A stretch of 64,000 nt of DNA, from assembly GCF_003389455.1 (NCBI RefSeq), contig NZ_QUAC01000074.1, positions 1 through 64,000 of the forward strand, given 5' to 3'. Positions 29,129 to 37,551 of this stretch are shown in pieces. The translations under genes and the position numbers were made by a program. The notes below the pieces were generated by a model, which searched no databases, had not been told where the DNA came from, and was given only the letters and a program-made list of their open reading frames with translations. Origin of the DNA: Streptomyces inhibens (GTDB taxonomy: Bacteria; Actinomycetota; Actinomycetes; Streptomycetales; Streptomycetaceae). Numbering within the stretch: position 1 is the first letter of the stretch; each line of letters opens with the position of its first letter.

Positions 29129-30415
29129 GTGAACGCACCACCGGTCGTCGAATGGACCGAGGCCGACCGGCCCCGTTCCGCCCGTTGGCGCTCCGAAAAC
29201 GGCTCCCCGCCGCCCCGTCGTATCGTCATCGCCGACGACCGGACGAAGGCCGACGAGGCGTACAAACTCGCCTGCGAGGGCACCGCGCTGCTGTGGCGCG
29301 GCGATTTCCACAACGCCCGCCAGCTGCTGACCGCGCTGGCCCGCCGCATCGACCGCCGCCCCCGCAAGGCGCCGCCCGCCGATGTCACCCAGGCGTTCCA
29401 TCTGCACCGCGCCGCGCAGAACCAGCGCGCCCGCATCCTGGGCATGCTGTTGATCCCCCTCGACGCGACCTACGCGGTCCCGCTGCACCGCGCCCCTGAC
29501 GTCCGCGAGGCCTGCACCAGGGCGTACGGCCCCGGGGAGCCCACCCCCGGGACGGCATCCGGCGCCACCGAGGGCTCGGACCTCGCCGCCTCGGACCCGA
29601 CGCTGTCCCCGGACCCCACCGCCCCCTCGGACCCCACCGCCCCCTCGGACCCCACGGCCTCCCTCGTCTCCCTGCGTGAGCTCCTCGGCCTCATCGGCGC
29701 CAACGAATGGCGCAGGAAGGGCGTGGAGATCCCGGCGCTCGGCGGCGACCGGATCCATCCGCACTACGGCGTCTTCTCGCCGGCCCGCGGCGAATATGTC
29801 GACCTGGTCGCCGAGGCACCGCTGCCCTCCCAGGAGCTGGCGTTCGACATCGGCACCGGTACCGGCGTACTGGCCTCGGTGCTCGCCCGGCGCGGCGTCC
29901 GCAGGGTCGTGGCCACCGACCAGGACCCTCGCGCGCTGGCCTGCGCCCGGGAGAACACCGAACGGCTGGGCGTCGCCGGGCAGGTGGAGGTGGTCGAGGC
30001 CGATCTGTTCCCGGCCGGCCGCGCCCCACTGGTCGTCTGCAACCCCCCGTGGGTGCCCGCCAAACCGACCTCCCCCGTGGAACACGCGGTCTACGACCCG
30101 GGCAACCGCATGCTGCACGGCTTCCTGGACGGCCTCGCGGACCATCTGACCACGGACGGCGAGGGCTGGCTGATCCTCTCCGACCTGGCGGAACACCTCG
30201 GCCTGCGCCCGCACGCCGAACTCCTCGATGCGTTCGCCAAGGCCGGCCTCACGGTCCTGGACCGACTCGACATCACCCCGCGCCATCCGCGCGCCCGTGA
30301 CACCTCCGACCCGCTCCATGTGGCCCGCGCGGCCGAGGTCACGTCCCTGTGGCGCCTGGGCGCCGCACGCGATGGTGAGCCCGACCCGCACCAGGACGCG
30401 TCCCGCTCCGACTGA
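29129..30415 (+). CDS. Class I SAM-dependent methyltransferase with HemK-like NPPW motif
   Basis: A protein of about 428 residues. Residues 1-160 form a helical N-terminal domain, followed by a low-complexity linker of PTAPSD repeats, then a Rossmann methyltransferase: LAFDIGTGTGVLASVLARRG (SAM motif I), ATDQDPRALACA and LVVCNPPWVP. NPPW/NPPY marks enzymes that methylate planar amide or exocyclic nitrogens (release-factor Gln, adenine or similar). GTG 29129 is preferred with GAGG about 10 bases upstream; ATG 29090 is an alternative. The target is not known. Confidence 0.82.
   Translation: MNAPPVVEWTEADRPRSARWRSENGSPPPRRIVIADDRTKADEAYKLACEGTALLWRGDFHNARQLLTALARRIDRRPRKAPPADVTQAFHLHRAAQNQRARILGMLLIPLDATYAVPLHRAPDVREACTRAYGPGEPTPGTASGATEGSDLAASDPTLSPDPTAPSDPTAPSDPTASLVSLRELLGLIGANEWRRKGVEIPALGGDRIHPHYGVFSPARGEYVDLVAEAPLPSQELAFDIGTGTGVLASVLARRGVRRVVATDQDPRALACARENTERLGVAGQVEVVEADLFPAGRAPLVVCNPPWVPAKPTSPVEHAVYDPGNRMLHGFLDGLADHLTTDGEGWLILSDLAEHLGLRPHAELLDAFAKAGLTVLDRLDITPRHPRARDTSDPLHVARAAEVTSLWRLGAARDGEPDPHQDASRSD
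29618..29657 (+). repeat. 18-bp in-frame tandem repeat inside the methyltransferase gene
   Basis: The unit accgccccctcggacccc occurs at 29618-29635 and 29636-29653, encoding repeated TAPSDP. It lies in the interdomain linker and keeps frame, so copy-number change would only alter linker length. Confidence 0.8.
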
Positions 30416-30436
30416 AAGCCCTGAAGCCGCGACCTC

Positions 30437-30522
30437 AAGGCGTGCCTTTTGTCCGAAGGCGTGCCTTTGGGGCGCCGGCGCGTCTTTGGGTCGCCGGCGT
30501 GTCATTGGGTCGCCGGCCCGGG
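30437..30522. repeat. 19-bp tandem repeat, about 4.5 copies, between convergent genes
   Basis: Units begin at 30437, 30456, 30475 and 30494, followed by a partial copy. The first two share aaggcgtgcctttNggNcg and the next two ccggcgYgtcNttgggtcg. It fills the gap between the methyltransferase and the tetR gene, which face each other. Confidence 0.8.
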
Positions 30523-30541
30523 CTGATCCGAACGGCACGCC

Positions 30542-31117
30542 CTAAGGCCGCAGCCCCGCACACGCATTGCGTACGTAACGCCGCCAGTCCCCGGCGTTGT
30601 TACGGATCACCGCCGCCAGCCCGCACACGATCATCACCACATCGCCGACCTCGACGTCCGGGCGCACCGTGCCCTCCTCCTTGGCGCGGGCGAGCAGTTG
30701 ACCCGCGACCGTCTCGGCCCGGGCCCGCCCCTCCCCGGTCGGCTCGGTGGAGCCGAACGCCGCCTCGATCGACGCCGACAGCCCGCGCTCGGCGCTGAGC
30801 ACCTCGCCGATGTGCTCGATATAGGCGGCCAGCCCGTCGGCGGCCGCCGCACTCGGCAGACAACGGGTACGGCCGAACTCCACGATCTCCGCCTGGCGTT
30901 GCTCGCCCACGGCGGCTATCAGGGCGGCCCGGCTGGGGAAGTGCCGGTAGACCGTCCCGATGCCCACCCCCGCCGCGCGGGCGACCTCGGGCATCTGCGC
31001 CTCGTCGCCGCGCGCACGGAACACCTCCCGCGCGGCGTCCAGCACACGGGTGCGGTTGCGCTCGGCGTCGGCGCGCGGCCTGCGGTGAGGGGTGGGGGAG
31101 GTCGAAGAGGGTGCCAC
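30542..31117 (-). CDS. TetR family transcriptional regulator
   Basis: A 191-residue protein starting at GTG 31117. The N-terminal helix-turn-helix reads RTRVLDAAREVFRARG ... VARAAGVGIGTVYRHFPSRA, standard TetR; the C-terminal part is the ligand and dimerisation domain. It is divergent from a cupin gene, and a perfect 19-bp palindrome (31149-31167) lies in the shared promoter, so it probably represses itself and the cupin. The ligand is unknown. Confidence 0.88.
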   Translation of the reverse strand: MAPSSTSPTPHRRPRADAERNRTRVLDAAREVFRARGDEAQMPEVARAAGVGIGTVYRHFPSRAALIAAVGEQRQAEIVEFGRTRCLPSAAAADGLAAYIEHIGEVLSAERGLSASIEAAFGSTEPTGEGRARAETVAGQLLARAKEEGTVRPDVEVGDVVMIVCGLAAVIRNNAGDWRRYVRNACAGLRP

Positions 31118-31148
31118 ATCGCCGATGCTACTGCTACGCTCATTAAAC

Positions 31149-31167
31149 GGAATCGGATTCCGATTCC
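31149..31167. promoter_or_regulatory. TetR-type operator, perfect 19-bp palindrome
   Basis: GGAATCGGA-T-TCCGATTCC is perfectly symmetric around 31158. It lies 31 bases upstream of the tetR start and 97 bases upstream of the cupin start, the expected place for a shared autoregulatory operator. Confidence 0.8.
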
Positions 31168-31264
31168 ACATATCGCGCGCACAGACGTGCAGCGGATCCG
31201 GCGTGCATCCACGGCGGATCCGCACAAGATCCGGAGGACCCCGGAGAGAGGACCGGCGATCACC

Positions 31265-31723
31265 ATGTCCAAGGAGCGCTTCCACGTCCTGCAGCCCGGC
31301 GAACGGCGACCGGGACGCGTCCCCCTGCCGCCCGGCTTCGCCGTCAAGGCCCGTACCACCGACACCGAGGGCCGGCTCGCCATCCTGGAGAACCAGCTCG
31401 ATGTCGACATCCCGCCGCACATCCACCACGAGGCCGATGAATTCGTCTACGTCCTCGAAGGCGAGATGGAGGTCGACTTCGACGGCGCGACCTACCGCCT
31501 CACCCCCGGCATGTGCACCCTGCTGCCGCACGGCGTCCCGCACGCCCTGCGCAACGCCTCGCAGCCGCCCGCCCGCTGTCTGCAGATCTCCTCGCCGGGC
31601 GGCTGGGAGCAGTTCGTGGAGGACATGTTCGAGGCCGGACCGGTCGTCATGAAGGGCGGCCACCCCGACCTCGGCCGTCTCAACGAGATCGGCGCGAAAT
31701 ACGGCATGGAGTACCACGACTGA
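31265..31723 (+). CDS. Cupin domain-containing protein
   Basis: A 152-residue small cupin with motif 1 IPPHIHHEADEFVYVLEGEM (His, His, Glu metal ligands) and motif 2 LLPHGVPHALRN (His). It is probably a metal-dependent dioxygenase or isomerase, or a binding protein, of unknown substrate. GGAGAGAGGA lies upstream of ATG 31265. It is divergent from the tetR gene and probably its target. The kinase-like gene follows 58 bases later in the same direction. Confidence 0.86.
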   Translation: MSKERFHVLQPGERRPGRVPLPPGFAVKARTTDTEGRLAILENQLDVDIPPHIHHEADEFVYVLEGEMEVDFDGATYRLTPGMCTLLPHGVPHALRNASQPPARCLQISSPGGWEQFVEDMFEAGPVVMKGGHPDLGRLNEIGAKYGMEYHD

Positions 31724-31781
31724 GCCGCGGGGGCCCCGGGCCGTACCGGGCAACCCGCCGATCGGGCACGATGGACGCACC

Positions 31782-32438
31782 ATGGATCCCCGGCACCTCC
31801 TCTCCCGCGCCCGTCGGCTCGCCGCCTCCGCGACTCCCGCCCGGCGCCGGCTGCTCGGCATCACCGGACCGCCCGGCGCCGGCAAGTCCACCCTCGCCGC
31901 CCACCTCGTGGCCGAGCTGGCCGGACAGGCGGCGCTCGTCCCGATGGACGGTTTCCATCTCGCCGAGGCGGAGTTGCACCGCCTCGGCCGTACGGACCGC
32001 AAGGGCGCGCCGGACACCTTCGACCCCGCCGGATACGCGGCGTTGCTGGCGCGCCTGCGCTCCCCGGAGCCGGACACCGCCGTTTACGCCCCGGCCTTCG
32101 ACCGCCGTATCGAGGAACCGGTCGCCGGCAGCATCCCCGTGGCACCGCATGTCCCGCTCATCGTCACCGAGGGCAATTACCTCCTCCTCGGCTCCCCTCC
32201 CTGGTCGCGGATCCGCACCCTGCTCGACGAGGTCTGGTACGTGGAGCTGGACGCCGCGGAGCGGATCCGGCGGCTGGTCGACCGCCATGAGCGCTTCGGG
32301 CGCCCGCGCGCCGACGCCGAGCGGTTCGTGCACGCCTCGGACGAGGCCAACGCCCGTGTCGTGGCGGCCACTCGCGACCGCGCCGACCTCGTCATCACCT
32401 TTACGCCCGAAGAAGCCCCGCCTCCACCGGGCGAATAG
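31782..32438 (+). CDS. P-loop nucleoside/sugar kinase-like protein (uridine kinase/PRK superfamily)
   Basis: A 218-residue protein with Walker A GPPGAGKST (residues 28-36), MDGFHLAEAEL carrying the catalytic acidic residue, FDPAGYAALLARLR and LIVTEGNYLLL. It matches the nucleoside kinase-fructokinase YggC-like branch of the uridine kinase/phosphoribulokinase superfamily. The phosphate acceptor is uncertain. It is likely cotranscribed with the cupin. Confidence 0.84.
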   Translation: MDPRHLLSRARRLAASATPARRRLLGITGPPGAGKSTLAAHLVAELAGQAALVPMDGFHLAEAELHRLGRTDRKGAPDTFDPAGYAALLARLRSPEPDTAVYAPAFDRRIEEPVAGSIPVAPHVPLIVTEGNYLLLGSPPWSRIRTLLDEVWYVELDAAERIRRLVDRHERFGRPRADAERFVHASDEANARVVAATRDRADLVITFTPEEAPPPPGE

Positions 32439-32461
32439 CCCCCTCCCCTGCTCCGTCGCCC

Positions 32462-32827
32462 CTACCTGCCGGCGAGCAGACCGGCCACCGACAGCGCACC
32501 CCACCCCACGGACACCGCCGCCGCCTTCAGCTTCCGGTCCCGGCCCGGCAGCGTCGCACCGAGCAGTACGGCGTCCCCGAAGTCCGCCGCGATCCGTACA
32601 TACGCGGCGGTGCGCAGCGCCGGCCCCCGGGGAGCCAGCGCCATCGCCAGCCCGCTCGCCGCGTCCCGCCAGGCCAGCGGGCGCAGCGAGGTCCGGGTCG
32701 CCCGCGCGATCCGCCCCTCGTCATCGACCAGCCCCGAGGGCCGCGCCAGCAGATCGGGCACCGCCGTCACCGCCACCCCGTACACAGCAGTGGCCACCCC
32801 GACCGCACGCAACAGACCCACTTTCAT
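32462..32827 (-). CDS. Small membrane protein of unknown function
   Basis: A 121-residue protein with three to four hydrophobic stretches (VGVATAVYGVAVTAVPDLLA, AASGLAMALAPRGPAL, AADFGDAVLLGATL, SVGWGALSVAGLLAG). It is divergent from a marR gene and may belong to that regulon. No family was recognised with confidence. Confidence 0.7.
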   Translation of the reverse strand: MKVGLLRAVGVATAVYGVAVTAVPDLLARPSGLVDDEGRIARATRTSLRPLAWRDAASGLAMALAPRGPALRTAAYVRIAADFGDAVLLGATLPGRDRKLKAAAVSVGWGALSVAGLLAGR

Positions 32828-32930
32828 CCGCCGTCCCGCCTTTCTCGCCGATCAATCGCGCGGGTCTCGGCATGCCCGCCGCCTCATCAACTCCTTTCCG
32901 TCATCGCACCCTTCCCAAACGACATCACCG

Positions 32931-32945
32931 ATGTCATCATGACAT
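32931..32945. promoter_or_regulatory. MarR-type operator abutting the marR start codon
   Basis: ATGTCAT-C-ATGACAT is a perfect 7-bp inverted repeat with a 1-base centre that ends one base before the ATG at 32947. Its position would let MarR block its own transcription or translation. No Shine-Dalgarno is visible, so the mRNA may be leaderless. Confidence 0.65.
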
Positions 32946-32946
32946 T

Positions 32947-33516
32947 ATGAGTGTCGTTGAGGTGGAGGGTGACGGGGGACCGACGCCGCCCGAAGACTTG
33001 CTGTACGGCGTCATCCGACGCCTGTGGCCGCTGCACCGCACGGTCGTGCGCGCGGTGGAGCGTGAGCTGACGGGCACGGGCATGACCGCCGGTGAACACG
33101 CACTGCTGGACGCCCTGCGCACCGAAGGCCCCCGGACCGTGCCGCAGTTGGCGCGCTCGATGGGGCTCGACCGACAGCCGGTGCAGCGCTGGGTGAACCA
33201 CGCCGCGGAGCTGGGCCTGGTCGTGACGGCACCGAATCCCGCACACCGCCGCTCGTCCCTGATCCAGCTCACCACCGAAGGCACGGAGGTGATACGCGGG
33301 ATCCAGGAGTTCGAGGCGACGGAGCTGCGGCAGCGGCTGGCCGATCTGCCCGCCGAGGACATCCGCACCGCACTGCATGTACTCGACCGGATCGGCGAGG
33401 AATTCCGGCACCTGGCGAACGGCTCACGCGTTCCACGGGAGGAAGCCGACAGTCAGGGCAGTCAGGGCAGTCAGGGCAGTTACGACAGTCGCGGCATTAG
33501 CGGCAGTAAGCAGTAA
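32947..33516 (+). CDS. MarR family transcriptional regulator
   Basis: A 189-residue protein with a MarR winged helix: GEHALLDALRTEGPRTVPQL, ARSMGLDRQPVQRWVNHAAE and the wing NPAHRRSSLIQLTTEG. The last 20 residues are QGS repeats encoded by a 9-bp tandem repeat (33450-33480). The start codon abuts a perfect palindrome, pointing to autoregulation. Likely targets are the divergent membrane protein and the hydrolase downstream. Confidence 0.87.
   Translation: MSVVEVEGDGGPTPPEDLLYGVIRRLWPLHRTVVRAVERELTGTGMTAGEHALLDALRTEGPRTVPQLARSMGLDRQPVQRWVNHAAELGLVVTAPNPAHRRSSLIQLTTEGTEVIRGIQEFEATELRQRLADLPAEDIRTALHVLDRIGEEFRHLANGSRVPREEADSQGSQGSQGSYDSRGISGSKQ
33450..33480 (+). repeat. 9-bp in-frame repeat in the marR 3' end
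   Basis: About 3.4 copies of cagtcaggg encode repeated Gln-Gly-Ser at the MarR C-terminus. The phase is preserved, so length variation would be tolerated. Confidence 0.85.
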
Positions 33517-33589
33517 GCAGTAACGGCAACTCAGCCGATGACAACCCACCCACCCCACCGCATCTGGCACGCAAAGGACGGCCCGGAGA

Positions 33590-34438
33590 ATGACCCGACC
33601 AATCACCGCCTGGTCCGAGATCGACAACGGGATCGTGCCGGTCGACGACGGCGAGCTGTTCTACGAGACGGCCGGCGCGGGCCCCGCGGTGGTGCTGCTG
33701 CACGGCGGCATGCTCGACCAGCACATGTGGGACGAGCAGTTCGCCTGGCTGGTGAACTCCGGCCTGCGCGCGATCCGCTACGACTCCCGCGGCCATGGCC
33801 TGTCCTCCACCGTGACCGGGGACTACGCCAACCATGACGACCTGTGCGCGTTGCTCGACGCGCTCGATGTCCCCAGCGCCGTCCTCGTCGGCCTCTCCCA
33901 CGGTGCGCGGGTCGCGCTGGACGCCGCCATGGCCCACCCGGACCGGGTGACGGCCCTTGCGCTCGCCTCCCCCGGGGTCAGCGGCCGCGCCTTCACCGAT
34001 CCCTTCGTCCTGGCACACATCAGGGAGCAGGTGGCAGCCATCGGCGCACCGGACGGCGCGGAGCGGTATGTCGAGCACTTCCTGCGGATGTGGGTGGACG
34101 GGCCGCATCGCGAACCGTCCGCCGTGCACCCGGGATTCCGCGAGCGGATGCGCGCATCGGCCGAGGCCAATGTGGAGGTGCACGCCGATGGAGTGGGCGC
34201 CGGTATGCCTCTGGAAGTCGGCGCCGCCGACCGCCTGGGCGAGATCCGGGTGCCGACGGTCGTGTTCGACGGCGACCTCGACAGTACGGACATCTCCGCC
34301 AACGCCCATGCGATAGCGCTGACCGTGCCCCGCGCCCGAAGAGTCCGAATACCGGGCGCGGGCCATATGGTCAACCTGGAGAACACCACCCTCTTTGACC
34401 ATGAACTGCACGCCTTTCTCTCCTCCTTGGACTACTGA
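33590..34438 (+). CDS. Alpha/beta hydrolase
   Basis: A 282-residue alpha/beta-fold hydrolase: oxyanion loop HGGMLDQHMWDEQ, RYDSRGHGLSS, nucleophile elbow GLSHGARVAL (Ser), acid-containing VVFDGDLDS and catalytic His in PGAGHMVNLEN. It fits the group of 3-oxoadipate enol-lactonase-like esterases. The substrate is unknown. It lies 73 bases after marR and may be under its control. Confidence 0.87.
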   Translation: MTRPITAWSEIDNGIVPVDDGELFYETAGAGPAVVLLHGGMLDQHMWDEQFAWLVNSGLRAIRYDSRGHGLSSTVTGDYANHDDLCALLDALDVPSAVLVGLSHGARVALDAAMAHPDRVTALALASPGVSGRAFTDPFVLAHIREQVAAIGAPDGAERYVEHFLRMWVDGPHREPSAVHPGFRERMRASAEANVEVHADGVGAGMPLEVGAADRLGEIRVPTVVFDGDLDSTDISANAHAIALTVPRARRVRIPGAGHMVNLENTTLFDHELHAFLSSLDY

Positions 34439-34524
34439 CTTCGCGGCACCACCGACCACCCTCACCTGCGGGAACGCCCCCACAAACGCCACCTCTCCCC
34501 GACGGCCGCTAGAGTGGCCGGGCC

Positions 34525-34710
34525 GTGGTGTTCGGGAAGACCGGTGACGGACCTTGTGGTCCCAGGCCGGAGCGGCCCTCGCCACTGTGATCGGGGAGTT
34601 TCCAGCCCTTTCCGTATGCGCCCGGTGCGTGTACGGCGCCACTGACCGCACCCCGCGGCCGGGAAGGCGGGGACGGACACGTGTACCCGTAAGCCAGGAG
34701 ACCGGCCACG
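34525..34710 (+). ncRNA. Cobalamin (B12) riboswitch
   Basis: The segment shows the conserved cobalamin riboswitch blocks in order: GGGAAGACCGGTG near 34534, CCGGAGCGGCCC then the B12 box GCCACTGTGA at 34581-34590, GCGCCACTGACC, GGGAAGGC at 34661 and AAGCCAGGAGACC at 34691-34703. It ends about 45 bases before the start of the NiCoT permease gene, so B12 binding should reduce expression of cobalt uptake when cofactor is abundant. Confidence 0.94.
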
Positions 34711-34755
34711 GCATCTCACGAACTGATCCACGAGGTGCTGGAGCGTGACCGCCGG

Positions 34756-35901
34756 ATGGCCCTGTCCACCGATACCCCGAACACCCCTGCCCCCGCCGCA
34801 TTCCGCTGGCGCCGGCAGGACACCATCCGTACCGCGGGCCTGATGGCCGTCATAGCCGGCCTGCACGTCGTCGCCTTCGGCGTGCTCTTCCTGCTCGTGG
34901 TCCCGAACCACTACTCCGTCGGAAACCAGGTCTTCGGCGTGGGCCTCGGCATCACCGCGTACACCCTCGGTATGCGGCATGCCTTCGACGCCGATCACAT
35001 CGCCGCGATCGACAACACCACCCGCAAGCTGATGGCCGACGGCAAACGGCCGGTCTCGGTGGGCTTCTGGTTCGCCCTCGGCCACTCCAGCGTGGTCGTC
35101 GTGATGGCCGCCCTGGTAGCGGGCGGCGCCCAGCTCGCCGGCACCCTGCTCAACGACCAGTCCCGTACCCACCAAATCCTGGGCACCATCGGCACCACGG
35201 TCTCCGGAACGTTCCTCTACCTCATCGCCGCCCTCAACCTCATCGCACTGGCCGGGATCTGGCGGGTCTTCCGCGGGATGCGCGACGGCCGCTACGACGA
35301 GACCGAGCTGGAACAGCGCCTCGATTCACGCGGCTTCATGAACCGCTTCCTGGGACGGTTCACCCGCTCGATCTCCCGCCCCGGCCAGATGTTCCCGCTC
35401 GGCTTCCTCTTCGGACTCGGCTTCGACACCGCCACCGAAGTAACCCTGATGGTGATGGCCGGCAGCGGCGCCGCGGCCGGCCTTCCCTGGTACGCCGTGC
35501 TGTGTCTGCCGCTGCTGTTCGCCGCAGGCATGAGCCTGTTCGACACCCTCGACGGCACCTTCATGAACTTCGCCTACCAGTGGGCGTTCTCCAACCCCGT
35601 GCGCAAGGTCTACTACAACCTCACCATCACCGGACTGTCGATCGCCGTCGCCTTCTTCATCGGCACCATCGAGCTGGTGACCGTACTGCACGACAAACTC
35701 GCCCTCAACGACCCACTGACCGGCTGGATTTCCGCCCTCGACCTGGACAATGTCGGCTTCATCATCGTCGGCCTGTTCGTGGTGGTGTGGGCCGCGGCGC
35801 TGGCGTACTGGCGCCTGGCCGGCGTCGAAAAGCGCTGGGCACAGCGGGCCGAGCGGACGGACTCGGCAGACCGGCCGACGTCAGCCTCCTCAACCATCTG
35901 A
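34756..35901 (+). CDS. NiCoT family nickel/cobalt permease
   Basis: A protein of about 381 residues with eight membrane segments and the NiCoT signatures: RHAFDADHIAAIDN (the HX4DH motif in TM2), FALGHSSVVV, and LGFDTATEV. It imports Co2+ and/or Ni2+. The preceding cobalamin riboswitch points to cobalt supply for B12 synthesis. ATG 34756 is used; GTG 34735 would add seven residues. Confidence 0.93.
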   Translation: MALSTDTPNTPAPAAFRWRRQDTIRTAGLMAVIAGLHVVAFGVLFLLVVPNHYSVGNQVFGVGLGITAYTLGMRHAFDADHIAAIDNTTRKLMADGKRPVSVGFWFALGHSSVVVVMAALVAGGAQLAGTLLNDQSRTHQILGTIGTTVSGTFLYLIAALNLIALAGIWRVFRGMRDGRYDETELEQRLDSRGFMNRFLGRFTRSISRPGQMFPLGFLFGLGFDTATEVTLMVMAGSGAAAGLPWYAVLCLPLLFAAGMSLFDTLDGTFMNFAYQWAFSNPVRKVYYNLTITGLSIAVAFFIGTIELVTVLHDKLALNDPLTGWISALDLDNVGFIIVGLFVVVWAAALAYWRLAGVEKRWAQRAERTDSADRPTSASSTI

Positions 35902-36069
35902 GCCCTCTGGCGTCCGGGGCACCCCGCGCCCCTGGAGCCCCGTACGTACACCGTCGGGGCCCCGGGGCCAGGGGGCCAGGGATCCCGGCCGGCCTGGCCA
36001 GGAACTTCCCGTCACCTGCCCAACGCGGCCGCCGCCTCCGTCACCTGCCCAAGCCGGGCACCACGCCTC

Positions 36070-36570
36070 TCACGTGGCCGAACCGGCCGCCGCCCCCGTC
36101 ACCAGATCCGGCCCCCAGCGCTTCAGAGCCGCCGCGAGATCGAGCGGGCCCAGCCGGTTCACCTGGTCCGGGCCCGGCCAGTCCTTCCGCGGGACCCGCC
36201 ACATCACCTCGAACTCATTGCCGTCCGGGTCCTTGCCGTACAGGGACTTGGCGACAAGGTGGTCGCTGGCGCCCGCCAAGGAGCCGCGCCCGGTGAGCTC
36301 CGCCTCGGTCGCGGCGAGTTCGCCGAGTGTGCCGACCTCCCAGGCCAGGTGGTAGAGCCCGACCCGCCCGGCCTCCGGCCCCGGCGCGTCGGGGCCCACC
36401 GCGAACAGCCCCAGATCGTGATCGTTGAGCGAGCCGGGCGCGCTGAGGAAAGCGGCCCGTCCCGGTATCTCGACATCCACCGTGAGCCCCAGGGCCTCGG
36501 TGTAAAAGGCGACGGACCGCGCCACATCCCGGACATACAGCACCGCATGATTGAGCCGACGTACGGCCAT
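36070..36570 (-). CDS. VOC (glyoxalase/bleomycin resistance) family protein
   Basis: A 166-residue protein with two beta-alpha-beta-beta-beta modules: LNHAVLYVRDVARSVAFYTE ... and the second with YHLAWEVGTLGEL, ending KDPDGNEFEVMW (Glu metal ligand). His in LNHAVL, His in YHLAW and the Glu suit a divalent-metal dioxygenase or isomerase such as catechol extradiol-like enzymes. The C-terminal 30 residues are an extension. The start at 36570 (MAVRRLNHAVLYV) is canonical. Confidence 0.85.
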   Translation of the reverse strand: MAVRRLNHAVLYVRDVARSVAFYTEALGLTVDVEIPGRAAFLSAPGSLNDHDLGLFAVGPDAPGPEAGRVGLYHLAWEVGTLGELAATEAELTGRGSLAGASDHLVAKSLYGKDPDGNEFEVMWRVPRKDWPGPDQVNRLGPLDLAAALKRWGPDLVTGAAAGSAT

Positions 36571-36689
36571 AAGACTGTTCCCCGATCTCCCGCCGCGACA
36601 CCGCCCGGGCGCCACGGCACTCGTCGTCCTGCCTCTGCTCTGCTTCGCTCTACTTCTGCTCTACTTCGCCCACCTCGGCCTGCCCAGTA

Positions 36690-36722
36690 GGTCTCCGGCC
36701 GGAGTTCGAGCGGCCGGAGACC
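36690..36722 (-). terminator. 12-bp perfect hairpin after the second doxX gene
   Basis: GGTCTCCGGCCG (36690-36701) pairs exactly with 36711-36722 around a 9-base loop. It lies 64 bases beyond the end of the minus-strand DoxX gene. Confidence 0.75.
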
Positions 36723-36785
36723 CGGCAGTGGCGCACTTCTCGCCCTCAGGCCGAGGCGCTCACCTCCCGGGGCGCTCCCCGGGGT

Positions 36786-37337
36786 TCACTTCCGGACGAG
36801 CAGCACCCCTCCGGCGATCACTACACCCAGCAGCAACGCCGCCACGCCGTAGGCCAGTCGGTGCGCACGCAGACCGGGCAGCGCGCGGTCGATGGCGTAG
36901 CGACCGGGGCCGGTCAGCGCCAGGGCGGCCGCGCCGGCGGTCAGCAGCAGCTCGTACTCCACGCCCTTGGGCGCGAAGAAGCCGCCGCCCCACTTCACGG
37001 CGAGTGCGTTGATCATCGTGCCGACCACCGCCGCGCCGGCAAGCGGCGTGAGCAGACCGACCACGAGCCCGAGCCCACCGAGCGTCTCGCTGAGACCGGC
37101 GACGACGGCCATGGCCCGGCCCGACGGATAGCCACTCATCGTGAAGAACTGCCCGGTCGCGTCCAGCCCCGGACCGCCGAACCAGCCGAACAGCTTCTGG
37201 GCGCCGTGCGCCGCCATGGTCAGCCCGAGCGCGAGCCGCAGCAGGAGCAGCCCGGTGTCGTAGCCGTGCAGAGAGGGTGCGTGGCGCGTCGATGCGCCGA
37301 CGCGGGAGGACTCGAGAGTGCTGAGCGGGAACGTCAT
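36786..37337 (-). CDS. DoxX family membrane protein (second copy)
   Basis: A 183-residue DoxX protein with four membrane helices: LLLRLALGLTMAAHGAQKLFG, VAGLSETLGGLGLVVGLLTP, VVGTMINALAVKWGGGFFAP and LLTAGAAALALTGPGRYAID. HGAQKLFGWFGG is highly characteristic. A palindrome 76 bases upstream resembles MarR/HxlR-type sites. It is not closely similar to the first copy at 26.9 kb. A role in redox stress is inferred from family members. Confidence 0.88.
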   Translation of the reverse strand: MTFPLSTLESSRVGASTRHAPSLHGYDTGLLLLRLALGLTMAAHGAQKLFGWFGGPGLDATGQFFTMSGYPSGRAMAVVAGLSETLGGLGLVVGLLTPLAGAAVVGTMINALAVKWGGGFFAPKGVEYELLLTAGAAALALTGPGRYAIDRALPGLRAHRLAYGVAALLLGVVIAGGVLLVRK

Positions 37338-37412
37338 ACGGAGCGCTCTTTCCCATGTCGGGGACCGGCAGCGCCCCCTTCGAGGACCGCCCACCAGACC
37401 ACTGAACGAATT

Positions 37413-37428
37413 ACTTGAAACTTCAAGT
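37413..37428. promoter_or_regulatory. Palindromic operator upstream of the second doxX gene
   Basis: ACTTGAA-AC-TTCAAGT is a perfect 7-bp inverted repeat. The ACTTG/CAAGT half-sites are shared with ACTTGCAAGT in front of the first doxX gene, so one thiol or quinone-responsive MarR/HxlR repressor could control both. Confidence 0.6.
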
Positions 37429-37551
37429 CACTCTCCGACGATACACAGCACCCCCACGACGGACAACAGCGCGCGGGGCGGGCCCGAGGCCTCCACCTCG
37501 AACCCGCCCCGCACAATCCCCGCCCAGCACCGCCCGGAAGCGACGGCCGGC

